Assembly: GCA_030699345.1 (NCBI GenBank)
Contig: JAUYMX010000323.1
Span: forward strand, 1-13,685
Direction: 5' to 3'
Origin: Methylococcaceae bacterium
GTDB taxonomy: Bacteria > Pseudomonadota > Gammaproteobacteria > Methylococcales > Methylomonadaceae
DNA length: 13,685 nt
The notes under the pieces are model-generated. The model was not told where the DNA came from, did not search any database, and was given only the letters and a program-made list of their open reading frames with translations. Shown in pieces: positions 6,745 through 13,570 of the stretch (its first letter is position 1; each line of letters begins with the position of its first letter). The position numbers and the translations under genes are program-made.

Positions 6745-7140
6745 ATGAGTATGACGGATCCTGTTGCAGATATGTTGACCCGAATAAGAAATGGGCAGTC
6801 TGCGGGAAAAAAAATTGTTAAAATGCAAACTTCTAAATTAAAGCTTTCTATTGCTAAAGTTTTAAAAGATGAAGGATATATCTCAGGATACTCAGTTGAA
6901 AGTATAGGGTCTCATGAAGAAATCCTAGTTGAGCTGAAATACTACAAGGGTGTTCCAGTTATTGAAAATATAAAAAGAATTAGTCGTCCTGGATTAAGAA
7001 TATATCGTTCAAAAGATCGTCTGCCCGTCGTTCTCGGCGGGCTAGGCATAGCTATCGTGTCGACATCTAATGGTGTTATGACTGATAAAGCTGCGCGTGC
7101 AAGTGGGCGCGGTGGTGAAGTTATTTGTACTGTTTGTTAA
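6745..7140 (+). CDS. rpsH: 30S ribosomal protein S8
   Basis: S8 is a primary 16S rRNA-binding protein of the 30S central domain and, in E. coli, the translational repressor of the spc operon. The product is 131 residues (E. coli 130), with the start MSMTDPVADMLTRIRNGQ, the N-terminal alpha/beta fold to about residue 65 and the C-terminal RNA-binding part with GLRIYRSKDRLPVVLGGLGI (about 88-107) and the STSNGVMTDKAARASGRGGE signature (about 109-128). The first ATG was chosen over the ATG two codons on because it matches the family and lies 8-9 nt after a GGAG (TTGGAG). It ends in a cysteine (ICTVC), which is slightly unusual but at a free end. Confidence 0.98.
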   Translation: MSMTDPVADMLTRIRNGQSAGKKIVKMQTSKLKLSIAKVLKDEGYISGYSVESIGSHEEILVELKYYKGVPVIENIKRISRPGLRIYRSKDRLPVVLGGLGIAIVSTSNGVMTDKAARASGRGGEVICTVC

Positions 7141-7152
7141 TTAGGAGACTTT

Positions 7153-7686
7153 ATGTCAAGAATTGCTAAAGCTCCGGTATTAATACCGAAAAGCGTAAAC
7201 GTTAATATAAATGGTAAGAATATTTTTGTTAAAGGTGCTAAAGGAGAAGTTGAGTACACTCTTAACGAATTTGTTGATTTCCATGTAAATGATGAATCCA
7301 TTGTTATGCATTGGGATTCTGCAAGCAAATCGGCTACAGCTCAAGCTGGTACTGCTAGAGCCTTAATAAATAACATGGTAATTGGGGTTTCTGAAGGGTT
7401 TGAATTAAAGCTATCGCTTGTTGGTGTTGGTTATAGAGCTCAAATTAAAGAGAATATTTTAAGTTTATCACTTGGTTTTTCACATCCTGTTGATTTTATA
7501 GTTCCTAGTGGCGTTACAGTAGAAACTCCAACGCAAGTAGAAATTATAGTAAAGGGTATTGATAAGCAATTGGTTGGGCAGGTGGCTGCAAACATTAGAA
7601 AGTATAGATCGCCAGAGCCATACAAGGGCAAAGGTGTTAGATATTCTAATGAGAATGTTGTAAGAAAAGAAGCTAAAAAGAAATAG
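7153..7686 (+). CDS. rplF: 50S ribosomal protein L6
   Basis: L6 lies near the GTPase-associated region of the 50S subunit, beside the sarcin-ricin loop. The product is 177 residues, the same as E. coli. Its two repeated alpha/beta domains are visible: the N-terminal one starts SRIAKAPVLIPKSVNVNING and ends near residue 80, with TARALINNMVIGVSEGF (about 67-83). The C-terminal one has VGVGYRAQ (about 90-97), HPVDFIVPSGV (about 111-121), IVKGIDKQLVGQVAANIR (about 131-148) and the family signature PEPYKGKGVRY (about 153-163), with a basic tail. A textbook AGGAG lies 7 nt upstream of the ATG. rplR follows after 9 nt. Confidence 0.98.
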   Translation: MSRIAKAPVLIPKSVNVNINGKNIFVKGAKGEVEYTLNEFVDFHVNDESIVMHWDSASKSATAQAGTARALINNMVIGVSEGFELKLSLVGVGYRAQIKENILSLSLGFSHPVDFIVPSGVTVETPTQVEIIVKGIDKQLVGQVAANIRKYRSPEPYKGKGVRYSNENVVRKEAKKK

Positions 7687-7695
7687 GAATTTGTA

Positions 7696-8049
7696 ATGGA
7701 TAAAAAATTGTCTCGATTAAAGCGAGCATTAAAATTACGTAGCAAAATTAAAAGCCAAGGAATTAACCGTTTATCAATACATAGAACATCGCAGCATATA
7801 TATGCTCAAATAATTTCTGGTGATGGTAAGTTAACATTAGCAAGTGCTTCAACTTTACAATCTGAAGTAAAAGCTATGTTGTCAAATACTAGTAATAGTA
7901 ATGCTGCCGCTCATGTTGGCCAGTTAATTGCTGAAAAAGCTTTAGCTGTGGGTGTTTCCAAAGTTGCATTTGATCGCTCAGGATTTAAATATCATGGGCG
8001 TGTAAAGGCTCTAGCAGAAGCTGCCCGTGAAGCAGGTTTAATTTTTTAG
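7696..8049 (+). CDS. rplR: 50S ribosomal protein L18
   Basis: L18 binds 5S rRNA and helps bring it into the central protuberance with L5. The product is 117 residues, the same as E. coli. It has a basic N-terminal tail (KKLSRLKRALKLRSKI), RLSIHRTSQHIYAQII (about 25-40), the VGQLIAEKALAVGVSKVAFDRSG segment (roughly 74-96) and the closing YHGRVKALAEAAREAGLIF signature. The start is supported by TAGGAA just upstream, formed by the rplF stop region. rpsE follows after 9 nt. Nothing is unusual in its length or motifs. Confidence 0.98.
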   Translation: MDKKLSRLKRALKLRSKIKSQGINRLSIHRTSQHIYAQIISGDGKLTLASASTLQSEVKAMLSNTSNSNAAAHVGQLIAEKALAVGVSKVAFDRSGFKYHGRVKALAEAAREAGLIF

Positions 8050-8058
8050 GAGAATATT

Positions 8059-8565
8059 ATGGCTATTGCACCTGCACAAGGTAGCGTAGATGGTTTGCAA
8101 GAAAAGTTAGTTAACGTAAGGCGTGTAGCAAAAGTAGTAAAAGGTGGGCGCGTGTTCGGTTTTACGGCTTTAACTGTTGTTGGTGACGGTGAAGGTAGAG
8201 TTGGTTACGGCGTAAGCAAGGCTAGAGAAGTGCCAATTGCAATTCAGAAATCTCTTGAACAGGCGCGAAAAAACATGAAGAAAGTTGCGCTAAAAGGCGA
8301 TACTTTGCAGTATCCCGTTATGAATGTAACTGGCGCAGCAAAAGTTTATATGCAACCTGCTTCTGAAGGTACGGGTATAATTGCTGGTGGTGCAATGAGA
8401 GCGGTATTTGAAGTAGTAGGTGTTCATAATGTTCTGGCTAAATGCATTGGTACTAGTAACCCTATTAATGTAGTCAGGGCTACTATAAATGGCTTGGCAG
8501 GAATGAGAAGTGTAGATCAAATTGCTGCTAAACGTGGACTTTCAGTTGATAAGGTAATTGGGTAG
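8059..8565 (+). CDS. rpsE: 30S ribosomal protein S5
   Basis: S5 is a 30S body protein at the mRNA entry and decoding region, known for ram (ambiguity) and spectinomycin-resistance mutations. The product is 168 residues (E. coli 167). The double-stranded RNA-binding-like N-domain covers about 14-80, with LVNVRRVAKVVKGGRVFGF and VGDGEGRVGYGVSKAREVPIAI. The C-terminal domain has PASEGTGIIAGGAMRAVFEVVGV (roughly 101-123) and ATINGLAGM (about 142-150). The spectinomycin-loop region VAKVVKGGR looks wild type. A strong AGGAG lies 8 nt upstream of the ATG. rpmD begins within 6 nt of the stop. Confidence 0.98.
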   Translation: MAIAPAQGSVDGLQEKLVNVRRVAKVVKGGRVFGFTALTVVGDGEGRVGYGVSKAREVPIAIQKSLEQARKNMKKVALKGDTLQYPVMNVTGAAKVYMQPASEGTGIIAGGAMRAVFEVVGVHNVLAKCIGTSNPINVVRATINGLAGMRSVDQIAAKRGLSVDKVIG

Positions 8566-8570
8566 TAGTG

Positions 8571-8756
8571 ATGACTAGTTCTACATTAAGTGTAACTATG
8601 ATAAAGAGTAAAAATGGAAGATTGCCTTCCCATAAAGCCTGTATAAAAGGTTTAGGCTTGAGAAAAATTAACCATACTGTTCTCCTTGCTGATACGTTGG
8701 AAAACAGAGGCATGATTAATAAAGTATCTTATATGTTGAAAGTTAGGGAGTTATAA
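8571..8756 (+). CDS. rpmD: 50S ribosomal protein L30
   Basis: L30 is a small 50S protein with a ferredoxin-like fold. The product is 61 residues from the ATG (E. coli 59), with the core KSKNGRLPSHKACIKGLGLRK and the closing NRGMINKVSYMLKVREL. A GTG directly before the ATG, at 8568, is in frame and would give 62 residues. I prefer the ATG because the GGGTAG at 8560-8565 is better placed for it and because ATG is the stronger codon, but the choice is open. The first ten residues (MTSSTLSVTM) are little conserved. Its stop overlaps the rplO ATG by one base (TAATG). The family assignment is firm. Confidence 0.96.
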   Translation: MTSSTLSVTMIKSKNGRLPSHKACIKGLGLRKINHTVLLADTLENRGMINKVSYMLKVREL

Positions 8757-9190
8757 TGTTTTTAAATACTATACAATCAGCATATGGCTCAAGAAAGAAA
8801 TCTGTTCGTGTAGGTAGAGGGATTGGGTCTACACTCGGAAAAACTTGTGGTCGTGGGCATAAAGGACAAAAAGCTCGTTCTGGTGGCTTCCATAAGGTTG
8901 GTTTTGAGGGTGGTCAGATGCCTTTGCAGCGAAGATTACCGAAAATCGGATTCAAATCTGCATTATCAAAATTTAGCTCAGAAGTGCGGCTTTCTGATTT
9001 AGAAAGAATTAATAATGAAATTATCGATTTAGATATTTTGAAGTCGTTATCGATTGTTCCTATATTTACAAGGTCAGTTAAAGTAATAGACTCAGGTATT
9101 TTAACAAGGTCAGTTAGATTAGCAGGTTTAAAATGCACGGCAGGAGCAAAAGTTAAGATTATTGCTCTTGGTGGCGTAATAGAGGTATAG
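8756..9190 (+). CDS. rplO: 50S ribosomal protein L15
   Basis: L15 is a late-assembly 50S protein with a long basic N-terminal extension threading through 23S rRNA. The product is 144 residues, the same as E. coli. The extension carries VGRGIGSTLGKTCGRGHKGQ (about 20-39), KARSGG (40-45) and FEGGQMPLQRRLPKIGFKS (about 51-69). The globular C-terminal part includes LSDLERINNEIIDLDILK and the closing GAKVKIIALGGVIEV. Family members usually have a Gly where a Cys occurs in GKTCGRG, a small local difference. The stop codon is followed directly by the secY GTG, and the last codons of rplO carry the secY ribosome binding site. Confidence 0.98.
   Translation: MFLNTIQSAYGSRKKSVRVGRGIGSTLGKTCGRGHKGQKARSGGFHKVGFEGGQMPLQRRLPKIGFKSALSKFSSEVRLSDLERINNEIIDLDILKSLSIVPIFTRSVKVIDSGILTRSVRLAGLKCTAGAKVKIIALGGVIEV
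9182..9186 (+). promoter_or_regulatory. Ribosome binding site for secY (fixes the GTG start)
   Basis: GAGGT lies inside the last codons of rplO, 4 nt before the GTG at 9191. It supports that GTG as the secY start, because no ATG nearby is in frame with the conserved SecY N-terminus. Confidence 0.7.
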
Positions 9191-10522
9191 GTGAATAATT
9201 CAAATATAGCAACAAAGAGAGATGCCGTGAAATCCGATTCTTTTGTTGAACTTAAAGCTAAGTTACTGTTTGTTTTAGGTGCTCTTGTTGTTTATAGGAT
9301 CGGTTCTCATATACCTGTTCCCGGTATTGATCCAAAAGCACTATCAATAATGTTTGAACAGCAAGGCGGTTCTATTCTTGATATGTTTAATATGTTTTCA
9401 GGCGGCGCATTAATGCGGCTAAGTATTTTCGCCTTAGGTATAATGCCGTACATATCCGCATCTATTATTATGCAGCTAATGACGGTTGTTATTCCTTTTA
9501 TGGAACAAATTAAAAAAGAGGGTGAGTCAGGTCGGAAAAAGATATCCCAGTACACTCGGTTTGGGACTGTTGTTCTTGCTTCATTTCAGGGGCTAGGGAT
9601 TTCTATTGCTCTTCAGAATCAGACTGCTGGTGGACTATCTGTCGTTTTGAATCCGGGTGCCTCCTTTATTGCAATAACTACAATTACTTTGGTTACAGGT
9701 ACTGTTTTTTTAATGTGGCTTGGTGAGCAAGTTACTGAGCGCGGAATCGGCAATGGGATATCGTTAATAATATTTGCAGGTATTGTTTCAGGGTTGCCAA
9801 AGGCGGTTGGTGGTACTCTAGAATTAGCTAGGACTGGGGAAATGAGTGCTGGCTTAATAATCCTATTATTTTTGTTGTCAATATCTGTCACTGCCCTAGT
9901 TGTTTTTGTAGAAAGAGCCCAGAGAAGAATTACAATAAATTATCCTAAGCGTCAACAAGGTAAGAAACTTTATGGTGGTCAGACTAGTTTTCTGCCTTTA
10001 AAGTTGAATATGGCTGGAGTTATTCCCCCTATTTTTGCTTCTAGTATCATTTTGTTTCCTGCTACTATTGCTGGATGGTTTGCTAATTCCGATGGGCTTT
10101 TTTGGTTGCAAGACTTAGCAACTTTATTGTCACCAGGTCAACCTGTATATGTTTTGTTTTATGCATTGGCTATCGTTTTCTTTTGTTTTTTTTATACTGC
10201 TTTAGTTTTTAACTCTAAAGAAACTGCAGAAAACCTTAAGAAATCTGGTGCTTTTTTAGCTGGAATTAGACCAGGTATTCAAACAAGTGTTTATATTGAT
10301 AAAGTGCTTACAAGGTTGACATTAGTTGGCGCTTTTTATATTACTTTGGTTTGTCTTTTGCCTGAGTTTTTAATAGTTTATTGGAATGTCCCTTTTTATT
10401 TTGGCGGTACTTCGTTGTTAATTATTGTTGTTGTTGTTATGGATTTTATTTCTCAAATGCAAACTCATATTATGACTCAGCAGTACGATGGGCTAATGAA
10501 GAAAGCTAATCTTAAAAAATAA
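9191..10522 (+). CDS. secY: Protein translocase channel subunit SecY (GTG start)
   Basis: SecY is the membrane channel of the Sec translocon. With SecE and SecG it passes unfolded proteins driven by SecA, and inserts membrane proteins from the ribosome. The product is 443 residues, the same as E. coli, with ten predicted membrane segments: the first at about 22-40, followed by the external plug region with HIPVPGIDP (about 40-48). Other signatures are GGALMRLSIFALGIMPYISASI (roughly 71-92), GEQVTERGIGNGISLIIFAGIV (roughly 178-199) and MAGVIPPIFASS (about 274-285). The cytosolic C5 loop contains GIRPGIQT (358-365), where Arg360 aligns with E. coli Arg357, which is essential for SecA function. 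E. coli has Glu where Ile363 stands. The GTG follows the rplO stop directly. Confidence 0.98.
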   Translation: MNNSNIATKRDAVKSDSFVELKAKLLFVLGALVVYRIGSHIPVPGIDPKALSIMFEQQGGSILDMFNMFSGGALMRLSIFALGIMPYISASIIMQLMTVVIPFMEQIKKEGESGRKKISQYTRFGTVVLASFQGLGISIALQNQTAGGLSVVLNPGASFIAITTITLVTGTVFLMWLGEQVTERGIGNGISLIIFAGIVSGLPKAVGGTLELARTGEMSAGLIILLFLLSISVTALVVFVERAQRRITINYPKRQQGKKLYGGQTSFLPLKLNMAGVIPPIFASSIILFPATIAGWFANSDGLFWLQDLATLLSPGQPVYVLFYALAIVFFCFFYTALVFNSKETAENLKKSGAFLAGIRPGIQTSVYIDKVLTRLTLVGAFYITLVCLLPEFLIVYWNVPFYFGGTSLLIIVVVVMDFISQMQTHIMTQQYDGLMKKANLKK

Positions 10523-10538
10523 TTTTATTAAAGTATTT

Positions 10539-10542
10539 GGAG
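10539..10542 (+). promoter_or_regulatory. Ribosome binding site for rpmJ (decides the TTG start)
   Basis: GGAG lies 8 nt upstream of the TTG at 10551, an ideal spacing. It supports use of this TTG as the initiation codon of rpmJ, for which no ATG or GTG upstream gives the family N-terminus. Confidence 0.75.
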
Positions 10543-10550
10543 TAACTGTT

Positions 10551-10664
10551 TTGAAAGTTAGAGCATCAGTAAAAAAAATTTGTAGAAAGTGTAAGATTGT
10601 TAAAAGAAACGGTATTGTTCGCGTTATCTGTGATGATGGAAGGCACAAACAGCGACAAGGTTAA
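10551..10664 (+). CDS. rpmJ: 50S ribosomal protein L36, zinc type (TTG start)
   Basis: L36 is the smallest 50S protein and binds one zinc ion while stabilising 23S rRNA folds late in assembly. The product is 37 residues: a (f)Met from TTG, then KVRASVKKICRKCKIVKRNG and a C-terminal half ending HKQRQG. The zinc ligands are all present (Cys11, Cys14, Cys27, His32), so this is the zinc-binding form. It is one residue shorter than E. coli L36 (38). The start is TTG, supported by GGAG 8 nt upstream and by exact agreement of the next residues (KVRASVKK) with the family. The gene is too short for ordinary ORF cut-offs. It sits 28 nt after secY in its normal spc position. Confidence 0.97.
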   Translation: MKVRASVKKICRKCKIVKRNGIVRVICDDGRHKQRQG

Positions 10665-10714
10665 AAATTAGTATTACTTTCCCCGCTCATATAGTTTAAT
10701 TAGAGGATTTTTAG

Positions 10715-11071
10715 ATGGCACGAATTGCCGGGATAAATGTATCAGATCATAAGCATTCTGTAATAGCATTGACTGCTATTTATGGTATCGGTAGGAAAAC
10801 AGCTGCAGATATCTGTGCGGAAGTTGGAATAAGCCCTTGTGTAAAGATTAAGGAGCTTTCTGAGGTTGAGTTAGAATCAATAAGGCTTTTGATATCTAAA
10901 ATGACTGTTGAAGGCGATTTAAGGCGTGAAGTTTCAATGAATATCAAGAGGCTTATGGATTTAGGCTGTTATAGAGGGATAAGGCATCGTCGTGGTCTTC
11001 CTCTTAGAGGTCAAAGGACAAGAACAAATGCGCGCACCCGAAAAGGACCGCGCAAACCAATTAGGAAATAA
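10715..11071 (+). CDS. rpsM: 30S ribosomal protein S13
   Basis: S13 is a 30S head protein that forms bridges with L5 and touches the P-site tRNA through its basic tail. The product is 118 residues, the same as E. coli, with ARIAGINVSDHKH at the start, the helix-two-turn-helix segment YGIGRKTAADICAEVGI (about 24-40), EVSMNIKRLMDLGCYRGIRHRRGLP (roughly 73-97; the signature) and RGQRTRTNARTRKGPRKP (about 99-116). It starts with ATG, and GAGGA at 10703-10707 lies 7 nt upstream. It opens the alpha block, 50 nt after rpmJ. In E. coli this gene's leader holds an S4-binding pseudoknot and the start is GTG; neither is visible here. Confidence 0.98.
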   Translation: MARIAGINVSDHKHSVIALTAIYGIGRKTAADICAEVGISPCVKIKELSEVELESIRLLISKMTVEGDLRREVSMNIKRLMDLGCYRGIRHRRGLPLRGQRTRTNARTRKGPRKPIRK

Positions 11072-11096
11072 GTTATATTTTATGAGATTTTAAGTA

Positions 11097-11483
11097 ATGG
11101 CAATTCAAAACAGGTCAAGAAAACGTATTAAAAAAGAAGTGGCTGATGGAATAGTTCATGTTCACGCTTCATTTAATAACACAATAGTGACTATTACTGA
11201 TCGGAAAGGTAACACTTTATCATGGGCGACATCTGGAGGGTCTGGCTTTCGAGGTTCGCGTAAAAGCACTCCCTTCGCTGCTCAGGTTGCAGCTGAAAAA
11301 GCTGGGTTAATTGCTCTTGAATACGGCATGAAAAATCTTGATGTGATGATTAAAGGGCCAGGTCCAGGTAGAGAGTCTGCGGTTAGGTCGCTTAGTAATT
11401 TGGGTTTAAAAATTCATAATATTTTTGATGTGACTCCGATTCCACATAATGGCTGTCGCCCACCTAAAAAACGTCGTGTTTAA
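11097..11483 (+). CDS. rpsK: 30S ribosomal protein S11
   Basis: S11 is a 30S platform protein near the mRNA exit that contacts the E-site region. The product is 128 residues (E. coli 129), with a basic N-terminal tail (NRSRKRIKKEV), DGIVHVHASFNNTIVTITD (about 17-35), SWATSGGSGFRGSRKSTPFAAQ (roughly 42-63), IKGPGPGRESAVRSL (about 85-99; signature) and IPHNGCRPPKKRRV at the end. The Asn-Gly pair at 118-119 matches the site that carries isoaspartate in E. coli S11. The ATG is 25 nt after rpsM, with only a moderate GAGATTTTAAG region upstream. Confidence 0.98.
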   Translation: MAIQNRSRKRIKKEVADGIVHVHASFNNTIVTITDRKGNTLSWATSGGSGFRGSRKSTPFAAQVAAEKAGLIALEYGMKNLDVMIKGPGPGRESAVRSLSNLGLKIHNIFDVTPIPHNGCRPPKKRRV

Positions 11484-11514
11484 CGTCGTAATACTAGATT
11501 AAGAGAATATTTAT

Positions 11515-12135
11515 ATGGCACGTTATACTGGTCCAACTTGTAAATTAAGTCGTAGAGAAGGTACAGACCTTTTTTTGAAGAGCAGGGGTAAATCTCTTGA
11601 GGGTAAATGTAAGCTAGACCAAAAACCTGGTCAACATGGTGCAAAGCGAGGTCGAAGTTCTGATTATGCTCTTCAATTAAGAGCAAAGCAAAGATTAAGA
11701 AGGATATATGGCATCCTTGAAAAACAATTCCGTAATTATTATAAGATTGCGGATATGAAAAAAGGTGCGACAGGCGAGAATTTATTGCTTATTTTGGAAT
11801 CTAGATTAGATAATGTCGTTTATAGGATGGGATTTGCTTCAACTAGAGCTGAAGCTCGTCAGCTTGTGTCGCACAAAGCTGTAAAAGTAAACAACGTTAT
11901 AATAAATCTGCCTTCTTACCAAGTTTCTGTTGGTGATAATTTATCAATTAGAGATAAATCTAAGAAACAACAGAGAATTATAGATTCACTTGTCGTCGCT
12001 GAACAGTATGGTTTTCCGTCGTGGTTGTCAGTTAACTCTAAAGAAATGTCTGGACAATATTTAAATTATCCTGATAGAGCTGATCTCGGTTCAGATATTA
12101 ATGAGCAATTGGTTGTTGAGCTTTATTCTAAATAA
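11515..12135 (+). CDS. rpsD: 30S ribosomal protein S4
   Basis: S4 nucleates 30S body assembly at the five-way junction of 16S rRNA. In E. coli it also represses the alpha operon. The product is 206 residues, the same as E. coli. The N-terminal domain (to about 95) has MARYTGP, LSRREGTDLFLKS (about 11-23), KPGQHGAKRGR (about 37-47) and LRRIYGILEKQFRNYY (about 61-76). The S4 RNA-binding domain follows with LDNVVYRMGF (98-107) and TRAEARQLVSHKAVKVNN (about 110-127). The C-terminus has DINEQLVVELYSK. Only two N-terminal cysteines (9 and 32) are present, so this is the zinc-free form. An AAGAGA element lies about 9 nt upstream of the ATG. Confidence 0.98.
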   Translation: MARYTGPTCKLSRREGTDLFLKSRGKSLEGKCKLDQKPGQHGAKRGRSSDYALQLRAKQRLRRIYGILEKQFRNYYKIADMKKGATGENLLLILESRLDNVVYRMGFASTRAEARQLVSHKAVKVNNVIINLPSYQVSVGDNLSIRDKSKKQQRIIDSLVVAEQYGFPSWLSVNSKEMSGQYLNYPDRADLGSDINEQLVVELYSK

Positions 12136-12156
12136 TTCAGATGTGCAGGTATATTA

Positions 12157-13170
12157 ATGTTGAATACTATTTCTAGTTTATTAAAACCCCGTTTAGTAGA
12201 GGTAGTAACTAAAAACCCTAACCATGCCAGGGTTGTTATTGAGCCGTTAGAAAGGGGATTTGGGCATTCCATAGGAAATGCTTTACGCAGGGTTTTGCTT
12301 TCTGCTATTCCTGGGTGCGCTGTTACTGATGTTGAAATTGATGGAGTTCAGCATGAGTACACGACAATTGAAGGCGTTCAAGAAGATGTTATTGATATTT
12401 TATTGAATTTGAAAAGATTGGCTCTGATTGTGCATTCAAAAGATGAAGTGCAGTTAACTTTAAATAAATCTGGACCAGGTCCTGTATTTGCTTCTGATAT
12501 AAGTTTGCCTCACGATGTTGAAATTGTTAATCCTCATCTAGTGATTGCTAACTTAACTCAGGCCGGTTCTCTGGGGATGAAGCTAACTGTCAGACGTGGT
12601 AGAGGATATGAGCCTGTTTCACAACGTAAGTTTTTTAACGACTCAAGTCTTTCTGTTGGGAATTTAAAGTTAGATGCCGCTTATAGTCCGATTTTAAAGG
12701 TTGCCTATCATATTGAAACTACACGTGTTGAGCAGCGTACCGATTTAGATAAATTAATAATTGAGCTTGAAACAAATGGTACTGTTGATCCAGAACAAAC
12801 TATAAAATTGGCCGCAACTATATTGCATGATCAATTATCAGTTTTTGTTGATTTTGAACGGGTTGCTCCTCAAGTTGTGGACGAAGCGAGTGTGATTGAA
12901 GATAGATTTGATCCTGTTCTTTTGCGACCTGTTGATGATCTTGAGTTAACCGTTCGCTCTGCTAACTGTTTAAAAGCGGAAAATATATTTTATATTGGCG
13001 ATTTAATTCAGAGAACAGAAGTTGAGTTATTGAAAACACCAAATTTAGGTAAAAAATCATTAACTGAAATCAAAGATATTTTGGCGCTTAAAGGTTTATC
13101 GTTAGGAATGAAGCTTGATAAGTGGCCACCGGATAATATAGTAGATCATTCTGCTGTAATAAATAATTAA
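12157..13170 (+). CDS. rpoA: DNA-directed RNA polymerase subunit alpha
   Basis: The alpha dimer is the assembly platform for RNA polymerase, and its C-terminal domain reads UP elements and activators. The product is 337 residues (E. coli 329), the extra ones lying mostly in the linker and tail. The N-terminal domain (about 1-235) has EPLERGFGHSIGNALRRVLLS (roughly 29-49), with Arg45 at the position needed for dimerisation and assembly in E. coli, and GVQEDVIDILLNLK (about 73-86). After a linker, the C-terminal domain (about 250-325) carries LRPVDDLELTVRSANCLKAE. DNA-contact residues Arg267, Asn270, Cys271 and Lys273 match E. coli 265, 268, 269 and 271. NLGKKSLTEIKDIL and WPPDNI close the domain. 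An AGG sits upstream of the ATG. Confidence 0.98.
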   Translation: MLNTISSLLKPRLVEVVTKNPNHARVVIEPLERGFGHSIGNALRRVLLSAIPGCAVTDVEIDGVQHEYTTIEGVQEDVIDILLNLKRLALIVHSKDEVQLTLNKSGPGPVFASDISLPHDVEIVNPHLVIANLTQAGSLGMKLTVRRGRGYEPVSQRKFFNDSSLSVGNLKLDAAYSPILKVAYHIETTRVEQRTDLDKLIIELETNGTVDPEQTIKLAATILHDQLSVFVDFERVAPQVVDEASVIEDRFDPVLLRPVDDLELTVRSANCLKAENIFYIGDLIQRTEVELLKTPNLGKKSLTEIKDILALKGLSLGMKLDKWPPDNIVDHSAVINN

Positions 13171-13186
13171 TTAAGGGTTAATTTGT

Positions 13187-13549
13187 ATGAGACATCGTAA
13201 ATCTGGTAGAAAATTTAATATAAATAGTAGTCACCGTAAAGCTCTTTTTAGTAATATGGTCTCTTCTTTAATAACTCATGAACTAATAAAGACTACTTTG
13301 CCTAAAGCAAAAGAACTTAGATCATACGCAGAGCCATTGATTACTTTATCTAAAGTTGATGATGTTTCTAAGAGAAGACTAGCTTTTTCTAAATTGCGTG
13401 ATAGAAATGTTGTCTCAAAGTTATTTAATGAGATAGGGCCTCGTTTTAAAGATAGATCCGGTGGATACTTACGCATTATGAAATGTGGATACCGTTCTGG
13501 TGATCAGGCCCCTATGGCTTATGTCGAGTTTGTTGATAGAGCTAATTAA
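13187..13549 (+). CDS. rplQ: 50S ribosomal protein L17
   Basis: L17 is a 50S protein near the tunnel exit on the solvent side. The product is 120 residues, shorter than the 127 of E. coli because the acidic Ala/Glu tail is missing. Conserved parts are MRHRKSGRKFNINSSHRKAL at the start, TLPKAKELRSYAEPLITLSK (about 37-56), RRLAFSKLRD (about 63-72), KLFNEIGPRFKDRSGGYLRI (about 78-97) and APMAYVEFVDR near the end. AAGGG lies about 10 nt upstream of the ATG. It is the last gene of the cluster, as in E. coli; the palindromic element begins 21 nt after its stop. Confidence 0.98.
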   Translation: MRHRKSGRKFNINSSHRKALFSNMVSSLITHELIKTTLPKAKELRSYAEPLITLSKVDDVSKRRLAFSKLRDRNVVSKLFNEIGPRFKDRSGGYLRIMKCGYRSGDQAPMAYVEFVDRAN

Positions 13550-13570
13550 GAAACTACAGGTAATACTGGG

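Noticed and set aside
10150..10210. T-rich stretch in secY, possible terminator or slippery tract
   Set aside because: It encodes a run of Phe, Val and Leu in a membrane segment with the reading frame intact and no hairpin before it.
10667..10695. TATAGT at 10690-10695 as a -10 box for an alpha-block promoter
   Set aside because: No acceptable -35 hexamer occurs 16-18 bases upstream. In DNA this AT-rich such hexamers are expected by chance, and the gap looks like a normal intra-operon spacer.
10523..10714. Possible missing infA, adk or map genes between secY and rpsM
   Set aside because: Only rpmJ lies there. Their absence is the usual gammaproteobacterial arrangement, not a deletion.
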